This document shows, piece after piece, positions 54,480-64,000 of a stretch of DNA of 64,000 nucleotides. The notes beneath the pieces are model-generated. The model saw only the letters and a program-made list of their open reading frames with translations, was not told the DNA's origin and searched no databases. The stretch spans positions 117,363,866-117,427,865 of the forward strand of contig OV884011.1 of NCBI GenBank assembly GCA_930367205.1, written 5' to 3'. This stretch comes from Acanthosoma haemorrhoidale (Eukaryota; Arthropoda; Insecta; Hemiptera; Acanthosomatidae). The position numbers and the translations under genes are program-made. Position 1 is the first letter of the stretch. Each line of letters opens with the position of its first letter.

Positions 54480-55490
54480 CCCCCATCCTCTTCATGATAT
54501 TTGGGAAAATCTTAATAAAACGTCTTCATCCTCTTCTCGAAGGACAATTCCCTCTCAACGCCCAGCAGTTTGGTTCCCGCCTATAAAACTCCATTGTTCA
54601 GCAGTCTTTGCGTTGTGGACCATATTTCCTCAGCCCTGGAGAGCAAACTGAGACATTTCTAGACGTAGCTCAGTCATTTGACGGGGTTTGGCACCTTGCT
54701 CTTCACCCTGAAATCAACTTTACACCAAACATGGTTTCTTATTCTTCGTTCTTACCTATCTAACCGATATTTTTATGTCCACTGAGGCTCAGATTCCTTT
54801 CAAGACATCAAACTCCTTTCAAGTCGAAGCCGGCGTTTCTTCATGAAGTTTTTGTGCCCTCCCCTCTATATCCTACATAACGCAGATATTCCTACTCATT
54901 TCGTCACCTTTCTAGCTACCTTCATTGATGACACAGCAGTTCTCACCCATATAGATCCTGATACATACATTATCCCATAAACTCCAAATTCACCTCAGCA
55001 TATTAATTAAAGTTCCACTTACCTTTTACCTTAGGGCTAGGTAAATAGGTATATCATGTCCGCCAGTCCTCTTTTAATGTTCTACCCCTCTTACATCTGT
55101 CGCAGCCTGGTACCCCGAATTCCTCATCGACAAAAGACCAACACGGAATCCACGTACGAGACTCGAAAGTCAAGAGCTCAATCTCACCTCTCTATAAAAC
55201 ATAAAATAATGATTGACGAAAACATCATAAAACTAATCTGGACTTATACACATGAACTCTGGGGGGGAGAGCAAAGCATTCTAACATCCACCGTACCCAA
55301 ACCAAAGTCTTTAGAACAATAGTAAAAGCTCCATTCTATTCAGCAATAACACCCTCCGTTTTGACCTTAATATACCCACTATCCTTGAACGCATTTACCT
55401 CTAAATTTTTAAATTTCCATTCACAATTATCTACACATCCTAATCCCACTGCAAGATCGCTGTCAAGCTCCCTACAATACTTCTCGGAGA
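54480..55490 (+). pseudogene. Decayed jockey-like LINE reverse transcriptase relic
   Basis: Plus-strand text follows the RT of copy 1 in order with many indels: an SxIFGKILIKRL-like start, QQFGSRL, VVDHISSALE, FLDVAQSFDGVWH, a FIDDTAVL block (near 54920-54940), KHKIMIDENIIKLIWTYTHEL (near 55195-55260) and a C-terminal KFLNFHSQLSTHPNPTA block (55405-55450). Identity is visibly lower than between copies 1 and 2, so it is an older relative. No 3' UTR or target duplication was found. Confidence 0.7.
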
Positions 55491-57440
55491 TTGAAGCCGT
55501 TATGGCCCTGAGATCTCCTATAATTAACCCGTTTACACTGACAATATACATTTCATGAGGACAGAATTATGACCCAACACCATTAAACCATTAAACACAT
55601 GAATGATTGGTCCGACAATATTGCTAAAAATGTTTTTCAATCTTGACTGTTTCCTAGCTGGTCGATCTGTGCGCCGCGTTTATTCTTCTACGCCTTGGGC
55701 GGAAAAAAACGAAATTTATTATTGTGATGAATGCGGTCTTTTTTTTTTTTTTTAAATGAGAGCCCGGTATGCAATACTATAAATGAAACAATTTCACAAT
55801 GGTGGCAAAAGTTGACTTTAAATACCTTCGTAATACAATCGAGCCTAGAATTATTGTAAATGCAATAGTAATATCAGAGGCTCCATTTAGCGGTTCCACT
55901 GTAGCACAGTTGCGGTAACATTGTAGTTTTTGACAATTTTTGTGTGGGTCCTCCTACATTTTTTTTACCCTTCCTCTGTTGTGATTACATCTTCTGTTCT
56001 TCGAATGCTATCTTTGTAAGAGATGGATACCATGTCTCATAACTCAGGTCGTACTTGTGCTGAATTTATGAAATTTAATGTTTTTTTATTACTCCAAAGT
56101 TCAATCCCTCTAGACTCGAAAGTATCATATAATATAAAATAATCATTCGAAATTAACCTTAGGTGTATGGTGAAAGCAAACTACCTACTTTGTCCCTTTT
56201 TCTAACTAGAGTGGAGGAAGTTATTACCCGGTCAAACGAAATATTCTCCATCAAAGATGGGCAACTATCAGCAACTCTATGCAATATGGCCGGGCCAAAC
56301 CTAAATATGTTTGCTATGTTTCATGGTATTGTAGCCATCTTGCTGCAACATTGCCGTAAAATATGGCTCGTACAAACGGCCCTCCAGTATTGGAAACAAG
56401 TTTGAAGGTTCTCTGTAGATAGTCTCTGAACTCGATGTCAAAGTTGCTACAGTTTTATCCACGGCTAGGAACCTCGAAATAATCTGGCCACTGAGAGAAG
56501 TGTTTTCTTAATAGATTCCTAGACCACAATGCACCACCTACAAGATAAATGTATAATTGACATTTCTCAAAAGTCTATCTTCTTTCACGGCAGTGAAATA
56601 TTGGGATAACCTTACAAAAAAACATTGCTTCATAAAAGAAATGAATTGCATACAGAAATATCTTCTGACTGTGACTCTCATTGTAAAGATATGACGTGGT
56701 TACAAGACCTGTACCTAAACCGGACTAACCCTCATAGGTAAAGATTAGTTAGTGGGCCATGATGTATTTTTGGCAGAACTAGTAAGATTATCAAGTTATT
56801 TCTACCTCAAGGTCTGTCTTATGCATACTTAAGAGTTGCTATGTCGAACCTGATGAATAAACAAGAATCTCAGTAAATATTAATGAGGTACTTAATTAAA
56901 AAAAAAAATGAATCTGTAATTGTAAAACGGGGTATATGAAAGAGGGCATACAGAATTAGCATTTCAGCCTCGATTTAAATTTAACGACTATCGGAAGCTA
57001 AACAACCTACTGATAACATCCCAGTCACTTAATTCACTTCATGAGTTGAACGCTTTCATTACACTTCTGGAAAAAAAACGTCTTAATGTTGAATATCAGT
57101 TAAAATATTTCTTTGAATTACTTTCATTAGCTTTAAGTAATGCGATAAGTTGAACTGTCGCAAAAAGCCAACTTCAACTATAAACATTTTACTCTGATAA
57201 AAATTGCAATAAAGAACCTTAATATCAGATGGTGCATCGTAATTATGTTACTTTTACTCATTATAAGATATGCATTTTCCACTTAAAATTATACTCATAA
57301 TCAAGATCTACTTAGATAGTTTTATTCCCAATTACTGAGTTACATTCCTTTCGAGGCGAGCTCTCAAAAATGTATTACCGCTGCCCATAGAGATAAATAA
57401 ACATTCCTAATAACAAATTTGGGTTGTTTTTTAATAATAA
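55491..57440. other. AT-rich stretch without genes
   Basis: Short open frames only (for example 56163-56405), none recognisable; T run at 55739-55753. Confidence 0.45.
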
Positions 57441-57454
57441 AACTATATTTGAAG

Positions 57455-57605
57455 AAAATAGCAATCTGCCCTAGAAAGGCAATAGATACTTTTTATAAAA
57501 GATCACATTCATAACATATTTACAAATTTACATTTACTGTTTCATTCATACCGTATTTAAAATTGAAATATCCATTCATACAATAAAGGCATATATCCAT
57601 AGTCC
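57455..57605 (-). repeat. LINE 3' UTR relic
   Basis: GCAATCTGCCCTAGAAAGGCAATAG followed by repeated CATTCATAC(C)GTATTTA words matches the layout of the 3' UTR of LINE copies 1 and 3. The sense hairpin is retained with a G-U pair. Confidence 0.5.
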
Positions 57606-58208
57606 AGGGATGCCCCAACTCATTCGCAGTGTTGTCCACTTCTCAGCTATGTTGAAGGATGTAAGGATATTTGTGTTCTATAAATCGATTTGAAAAATGT
57701 CTGGCAAGCTGAGTTTTTTTTATTTTCAAACAGATATTTTTTTAAAGACATGATAATAAGAATTTTAAACAAAGTAGTCGAGATTAACCCCTTTCCATTC
57801 AACAACTTATAAATGTGTCAACTTTGGCCTGGAAGCGGCTGAGGGGTAATATCAAGCTGAATAGTTTTGGTTTTGGTTTTTATTTTATGGGATAGTACCT
57901 CAACAACACCTGAACATGTGGTCAGAATGAGGGAACATAATGTTTCCACAAAGATATATATGGTCGGATTAACTTTATGAATCGGGAATTATCGGAGAGC
58001 CAAAACTGACGGAAGGACAGTGGCGAGTCATGCCTCGAAAATCTGCGAGGTGAACGGAACTATGTTCAAATCAACTGATTTCCAATACATACATAACAGA
58101 AATAATCTTATCCTAATATGCACTTCGTCTCGTCTAAACACAAAAGACTCGCATCATCACTCTTCATTGAAATTTTTAAGAAAAAAACAAGTTTGTATTC
58201 GTTTTTAG
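57606..58208. other. Non-coding stretch
   Basis: Nothing recognised. Confidence 0.45.
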
Positions 58209-58218
58209 TACAGCTAAT
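58209..58218. repeat. Target-site duplication of LINE copy 3 (left)
   Basis: TACAGCTAAT, repeated at 59348-59357. Confidence 0.75.
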
Positions 58219-59347
58219 TAATAATATTAGAACTTCTTTATTGTGATAAAATTACAATCTGCCTTATTGGATAGTAAGTAGTTGCAATAAATCTTCTCAT
58301 TCATACTATATTTACAATTTTAATTCTCTCACTCATTCGTACAGTATTTACAAACAACCCAGAGACCTCCCAAATCCACATGGTTGTCACCTCCCTCGCA
58401 TGTGAAAGAGGAAGCGGAGTCTTGGGAAGTCCCCCACGCTCCTCTGCCAGCCGCGTCACTGGATACGAGGCAGTGGAGGCTGACCTAGAGCGCGAAAAAC
58501 TCAGACGCTCAGGATATGATTGGAAAAACTGACCGTTGCTAGAATTCCCGCTGTCGCTTATTTATAGCAGGTCATGAGGCCACTGCCGCTTTATTCTCCA
58601 AGCAGGATTCTAGGGATGAGTGGCGCAGTGCAATGACTGTGCTAGGGGATTAGGGTGGTTGGATTGATTACTATGGAATCTTATGAACTTGGAAGGTATG
58701 AGTTCAAGAATGTAGGGCATATTTAGATCGTTATGAAGGGTTTTGTTGCTGACATAATAAGGGGCATTTACTATTGTTCTCAGGCCTTTTCATTGAAAGG
58801 ATTGGATATGCTTGATGCTCGACTTTTTTTATCGTCCCCATAGCTTTAAGTAGTTTATTTTCTATTGAGAAATGGGATGTCCTTCGAAGTAGTCTGCACA
58901 GTTGTCCAAAGTATCCGGTTAGTTCTGGTCTTTGTAGTCTCATATTTGGGTTCCAAGTCAGCCTTTTGTCCAGATGGAAGCCTAAGTACCGTACTGTCTC
59001 AGATACAGAAAGAGGAATGGAGTAAAAAAAAAACTAGTGGACAGGACTTGCGGCAAAGGGTAAAGGTAATGTGGGAACAATTTGTTTCATTAACTTAGAT
59101 CCCCCATTGGTTGCACCAGTACTCAATATCATCAAGGTATTTTTGAAGGTTATGGGATGCTATATGGGGTCTAGGTGGGATGACAGGAATGCAATGCCAT
59201 CAGCAAATGTTGCTAAGAAGGTATTGGGGGTAGAGGGGACATCAGCGGTGAATAGTTTATAGAGGACGGGACCCATGACACTGCCCTGTGGAACTCCTGC
59301 TTTAATGGGATAGTAGTTAGAATATGCTAACTTCACAGCGGGCTTGG
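58219..59347 (-). mobile_element. Jockey-like LINE, copy 3 (5'-truncated)
   Basis: About 1.13 kb on the minus strand between 10-bp direct repeats. It holds the 3' UTR and the C-terminal RT from the AGVPQGSV block (near 59310) to the end of ORF2, with small deletions and frameshifts. The active-site region is damaged (the FADD equivalent reads as FADG...). Compared with copy 1 it has about 165 extra bases in the 3' UTR (about 58350-58510, GC-richer) and a small deletion near 58850. In place of poly(A) the 3' end is TTCTAATATTATTA. It is a typical dead-on-arrival 5'-truncated insertion. Confidence 0.85.
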
Positions 59348-59357
59348 TACAGCTAAT
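59348..59357. repeat. Target-site duplication of LINE copy 3 (right)
   Basis: TACAGCTAAT, matching 58209-58218. Confidence 0.75.
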
Positions 59358-62300
59358 AATCTATTTATTCCATTACCTAAACATGATTTTTTTTTTTTTA
59401 CAAGATTTGCATGGAGAGCAGACTTTTTAGTCAACATTTTCTGTTCTATTCAACCTTCATAACACATCTAATTTTTTTCCAAATCCAATGTTATACTGCT
59501 TGATTTCTTCGTTTTCAGCATAAGCTAGCAGCAAGTTGTATGTCTTTTAAGTAAGAAAAATAATGATGAACAGAATTTTATATCTCCGTTTATGATTTAT
59601 TACTGGAGACCTGGTTGGTGTGATTAGGGGTAGTTAATAGGGCTCCAGATTCCTGTAAAGTTTGGTGTGGATGGTGAAGGCGTTCTGTAGTTACCGCCAT
59701 TTTTGTTCTTTTCGAACAAACAGGAACCGATGAAAATATTGAATAAAAAAATTTAATTTTAAATTAAAACAAAATAGGCATTAAGGCATATATTGGCATT
59801 TTTGCATCTCTCTCCTACAGGGACAGTTCAAATAGAGAGTCTGGTGGGATAACTTACATTGTAATCATTATTGCAGAAGTAGGAATATTTAGTAAAATAC
59901 TGTGGACAATCCTATTTTAGGTTATGTTAAAAAAATGTGTAAGCCTACATACCCAGTTTTAAATAATACATTTACTTTTACTAGTAAAATAACCATATTA
60001 CCAGAAAAATATATTGTAATGATATTCTATATTGACATTTGACTCCAAAAAAGGAGTAATTTTAATTATAAATATTGATTTGGTTCCAAGTTTAAAATAA
60101 ATTTTTGTGTACGCTTTTAAAAAAGGAGAGTTTTCACAGTCAACAGAGGGCATGATCTGCAATACATGTGATACATAATCCTTAAAAACCAGTTCTATCT
60201 ATTTTAGTATTGAAATTTGTTATTGGTCAAGATGAATAATAAGTAAGTAAATACAATTAAAATAATTGTTTGTTATTAAATAAGAAGACTAAATTTAGAC
60301 AAATGTTGGTCCTTCGCAAACTTGCTTGAGAAAATAAAAAAATATAAAATCAACTTCCGAACACAGAGTTTATAACAAGTGGTGTACTTTGCAGAAATTA
60401 TAATTTTGTGTCTCTCCCAGTTGTAAACCCACAACCTGGACTCAGAATTCTAGTATCTTACCCATCATTCCAGAAGTCTGAGAATAGAGAAACTATGTAC
60501 AAAAGTATGTAAACTGATGTAGAAAATGAAATTGATTTACACTTTGTCAGTACAGTAGTCATACTTAACTTTAATAAAATAAATAATTGAAACTTAAAGC
60601 GTGAATGGGAGCTGTGAAATGTTTAGCCCTCAACCTATTTTAAATCCCACATAGTTACTGTAAATGAATTGAACACACTGCCCCACTAAATAAATGGTCC
60701 AATTAAAAAACTTCAAATATTTGCTTCCTAATAGAATTATTTCGGCTTTCTATTTCATTCTATTTTAATAAATATTAAACATTTTCAGTGACAAGGGGGT
60801 ATAAATGTAAAGGAAAACCCAATAAATTGAAACTTTCTCTTCACTTACAATAATTAAAATCATCCAACTAATGTTTTTACTTAAACCTTTTTGGTTAACT
60901 CTCATCCATCCATCTGGTATATAAAGCAAGAAGTATGACTCATTTAAATGGGGCGTTGCTCCATTTGTTTTCAGTTCACATTTGGTATTCCCAAGAAAAT
61001 TCCTAACAAGCTCTACGATGTGTTTTTTTTTTCGTTATATGATGTTAAGTCTTCTTCTAACAGTTTCTACATAAATTGTAATGCACATATTGAGTTGTAC
61101 AAATCAGTTAAGCAGTCCCAGTACCAGTTGAAAACCGATTCCGAAGAATTTGTAATAAAATAAACCATTCATCTCTTGGCTCACTAGAATCAGTCACTCA
61201 TGGCAGACCTGATCGGATACTGTGATACCACAAAACTGTCTTGCAGTAACGTGTAATTACTCTCCAAACAGTAGTTTCAGGTAAACCCAATGCTGAATAT
61301 CTTTAATAATTAAATTCTTATTTTTATTACTTAAGTTGAATTTATTTTTAAAAAGGACAATAAAAATTTGTATTTTAGTTTAAGATCTTTTCTTACAAGA
61401 TCTGTTACCTAAATGCCAATCAAAGCTACAATTAATATAAAACTAAATATGTTCAAAGAAGGTATGTTTTTTCATAAAATATAACACGAGTGATGTTGCT
61501 GAACTTGTAAAAATAAATCAAATTTCAATTTATTTAATTATTTGCTTATAAAAATCTAGTAGCTTCCCACTATTGTATTATTGGTTATTGATTGCAATTT
61601 TATATTAGGATAGAGGACTTAGAGATCTTATTTACATAAAGGATTAATGTTGTGTTATATTACCTCCCTTCTTAGTGAGAATAGTTAATAGTAGAACTAC
61701 TTAATTTTAATTATACAAATTCTTAACTTATTTAAGTTATGAAGACATTTTTTTGAACTATAAAATCAGATAATTTATTTAAAGGAGCCAAAAATGTTGA
61801 ATCTATTGTCCAAAAAAAACAAGCTTAGAAAAAGTAAGTCATGAGTTCTTTATTCAATAATTGATATTAATCTATAAATCAAACTATAAATTCCAAATGG
61901 GAAAAAAAGCAATTTTTAAGAGAAAAAAAAAAGTTAACATAGAAAAGGAAGAACTTAAATGGTGAGTAGAAATCAGAGAGTAGAAGAAATAAGGCTGTCC
62001 AAAATTTTCCTAAAATCCAAAAAATGAGGAGTAATAAATTTTTTGAATAGATTTTAACAAGACTGTCATCTCTTAAAATAAGTTTATGTAATTTTTTTAA
62101 AGATTAAATAAATAAATAATTGTTTTAAAAATATATTAATGATTTGGCTCTTTAAAAATTGATTTATAGTGATTAAAAGCTACAGTCATCATGTTTATAC
62201 AATTGTAGAATCATTTTTCAAATATGTACTTTGGTGTTTTGTCTTATAATATATAAAAAAAATTAATGAAACTTTCAAACTTGTAATCTATTATATCTCT

Positions 62301-62721
62301 GGAAGGTCCTTGACAACCAATCATTTAATGTAAAATTAATAAAAATTAAAAATAAGGCATATACTGTTTCTGAGTTCTTCACAATTTTTCCTTCTTGACT
62401 TGTCTCGCTCCAGCCAAGTAGTGTGTTTTGTTGATCCTGACATTCCAACTATAATGCTGCCTCAATAGCCTCCTGTAGATTCCACCAATCTGACGAGTAA
62501 TATTTATATGGGTAAATATAAGGATATAAGAAAAAATGAAATAAGAGGATAAACATAGAAATATGATGTATGAGCGCCCTCACATCAAATATGTTTGACC
62601 ATCTGCAAACTGCACAAAATCGTCATCAAAACCTCTCTTCTCATAATTTATTTTCCTTCTTCTAAATTACTCCTTACAAAAATAACATTATAGTACATTT
62701 ATCATGCTTTGTTTTTTTTAG
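59358..62721. other. AT-rich intergenic or intronic stretch
   Basis: No gene recognised in about 3.4 kb. Weak exon-like frames near 60948-61163 and, on the minus strand, 62379-62489 were considered and not accepted. Confidence 0.45.
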
Positions 62722-62844
62722 GGAGTATAGACAGGGCTTTCTGCCCAGGCACAAGCGAAAAAGTGAAAGAAACATTCACAGAAAACATTTTGGACAATGG
62801 AAAAGAATCCGATAATAGAACACCAGAAGAACCTCATGATTATA
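62722..62844 (+). CDS. Candidate internal exon of an unknown gene
   Basis: 123 bp between TTTTTTTTAG (acceptor) and GTAACT (donor), open in one frame reading SIDRAFCPGTSEKVKETFTE and then NGKESDNRTPEEPHDY. It is less AT-rich than its flanks, hydrophilic and acidic. I do not recognise the protein. An open frame of 40 codons has a fair chance of arising at random, so this is only a candidate; no partner exon was found in the window. Confidence 0.22.
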
Positions 62845-63497
62845 GTAACTATATTTTTCTTTTCCATTTATTTTATTTCATGCTTGACTTAATCATGAGC
62901 AAAAGACGATGACACACTTTTAATAAACATAAAAATCCCATTCCCATAACCCCACCATCATGAGAGATAAGTTACATACATAGATTTCACAAAGGCAATA
63001 AGACAATGTAATTTTTTCAAAAATCACAGCAGCCATGCATACTAGTGAATGTTGTCAAATTCAAAATAATGAGGAATAGTAAATTTGTATATCATGAAGC
63101 CGATAATGTATCACTCACTAAAAAGAGTTTACATCATACTACAATGACTGATATTTGTTAATAACATTACTTTACTTCATGAATAAGCTGTTTGCAAATC
63201 ATTTATCTAAAAATTTGATTTATCTAAACTTAATAAATTAAAAAAAATATTATCTGGAATCATTTACGGGGTTAGTTTGCCTTATTCAGCCCTATATGTA
63301 TCTGCTATTAAATATTGAACTCGTAGTGACTGTCACTAACTGTTTCCCTATATAATTGTTGGATCACATACTGCTATTGATGACTGATGATGATGAGTTA
63401 ACTTTTTTATCACTTAAACAAAGTATTAAAAGAATAATTAAAGTAAAGATTTTTATGTAGTCTAGAATCTAGAGGGTCTAGCCAAAGAGAGCTCATA
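62845..63497. other. AT-rich stretch
   Basis: Nothing recognised. Confidence 0.45.
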
Positions 63498-63545
63498 ATG
63501 GTGTGGCTAGTTCAGTTGGTAGCGCACCCAACTGGGCACTAGGAA
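63498..63545 (+). repeat. tRNA-like 5' half (SINE head or tRNA fragment)
   Basis: GGTGTGGCTAGTTCAGTTGGTAGCGCACCCAACTGGGC resembles the acceptor-D arm-anticodon arm of a tRNA, with a good A box (GGCTAGTTCAGTTGGTAGC). The T-arm half is missing: the sequence turns into a T run. Not a complete tRNA gene. Confidence 0.4.
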
Positions 63546-64000
63546 GGTTTTTTTAATTTTACACTTTGTTAAATCAGTGAAATCAGTACTCTGCTATACA
63601 TACTTTGTGTATAGGAATACTTTATATTTATTTTGGTTTTTTAACAAAGAATTATTAGTGTATTAAGTTACCTATAAAGATTTTAAGTATGATGATATCA
63701 AAGCATATTTTATTGAAATTAGAGTTTAACTAGTGAATTTATTTTAAATATTGTAGCAACCTTTTATCTTGGCTAAAATGTTAGGTACTTATTTATAGAT
63801 AATGAAGGGATATTATAAAATGTTTATAATGAATAATAGTTTATTTCACAAGTTTCATTTAAGATGATCTCAGGGTATTAATTAATTGTGCATAATTTTG
63901 GCTTTTTTAATATTTCATAACAACATAAACGACTAAAGAAACTTAAATATAATTTTAAAATATTTACCTAATCAGTATTACAAATCTTGATATCTCAAAA
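63546..64000. other. AT-rich end of window
   Basis: Nothing recognised. Confidence 0.45.

Noticed and set aside
62379..62489. Minus-strand 37-codon frame with acceptor-like CGTCAG and a basic C-terminus
   Set aside because: Length is within chance expectation, no family recognised, and another frame is equally open.
63498..63545. Complete tRNA gene
   Set aside because: Only a 5' half resembling the D and anticodon arms is present; T arm and acceptor pairing are missing.

Overview
This is a window of an AT-rich animal genome, most likely an arthropod and probably an insect. There is no bacterial gene organisation: no operons and no dense coding. The one host gene I can read from start codon to stop codon is a spliced pickpocket-type DEG/ENaC sodium channel, a family greatly expanded in insects. 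Everything else recognisable is eukaryotic transposon material: jockey-like LINEs, a Ty3/gypsy family, a hAT element, a Tc1/mariner element, short retroposons, and fragments of a multi-copy uncharacterised gene family. A hemipteran host is only a guess.

Layout. 0-4.4 kb is a graveyard: a decayed LINE reverse transcriptase (minus), a gypsy 3' LTR with the end of integrase (minus), and the C-terminal end of an uncharacterised repetitive gene (plus). 5.4-10 kb holds the best LINE copy (minus strand; gag, endonuclease and reverse transcriptase, poly(A), 10-bp target duplication). 10.3-12.15 kb is a second, doubly truncated copy of the same LINE in the opposite orientation. 12.4-14.4 kb holds gypsy gag and LTR pieces and another fragment of the repetitive gene. 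17.2-30.0 kb is the channel gene: 11 coding exons on the minus strand, 1,560 coding bases including the stop, 519 residues. Every exon junction keeps phase. Its introns hold tRNA-like SINE sequences. 33.9-38.3 kb holds a gypsy LTR abutting an inverted pol fragment, a 257-bp GA microsatellite and a solo LTR with a 5-bp target duplication. 39.2-40.0 kb is an internally deleted mariner-type element. 42.1 kb has a ~117-bp retroposon with a 13-bp target duplication. 43.2-44.0 kb is the N-terminal part of the repetitive gene. 44.7-47.2 kb is a nearly intact hAT element with an 8-bp duplication and only two small frameshifts. 47.2-64 kb is mostly AT-rich sequence with LINE relics, one of them (58.2-59.4 kb) a truncated insertion with a 10-bp duplication.

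How the parts relate. The channel gene is the only stretch under evident coding constraint, and its flanks are built from transposons. Three LINE copies share one family, the same 10-bp target duplication length and, in part, a 3' UTR hairpin; a 75-bp piece at 40.9 kb is identical to the full copy, so the family moved recently. Three gypsy LTRs of 823-949 bp belong to one family, with a fourth partial one. I did not find a new defence or biosynthetic system. The least explained item is the repetitive gene family present as three separate broken pieces. Coordinates of exons and repeat ends were read by eye, and no database search or alignment program was run.
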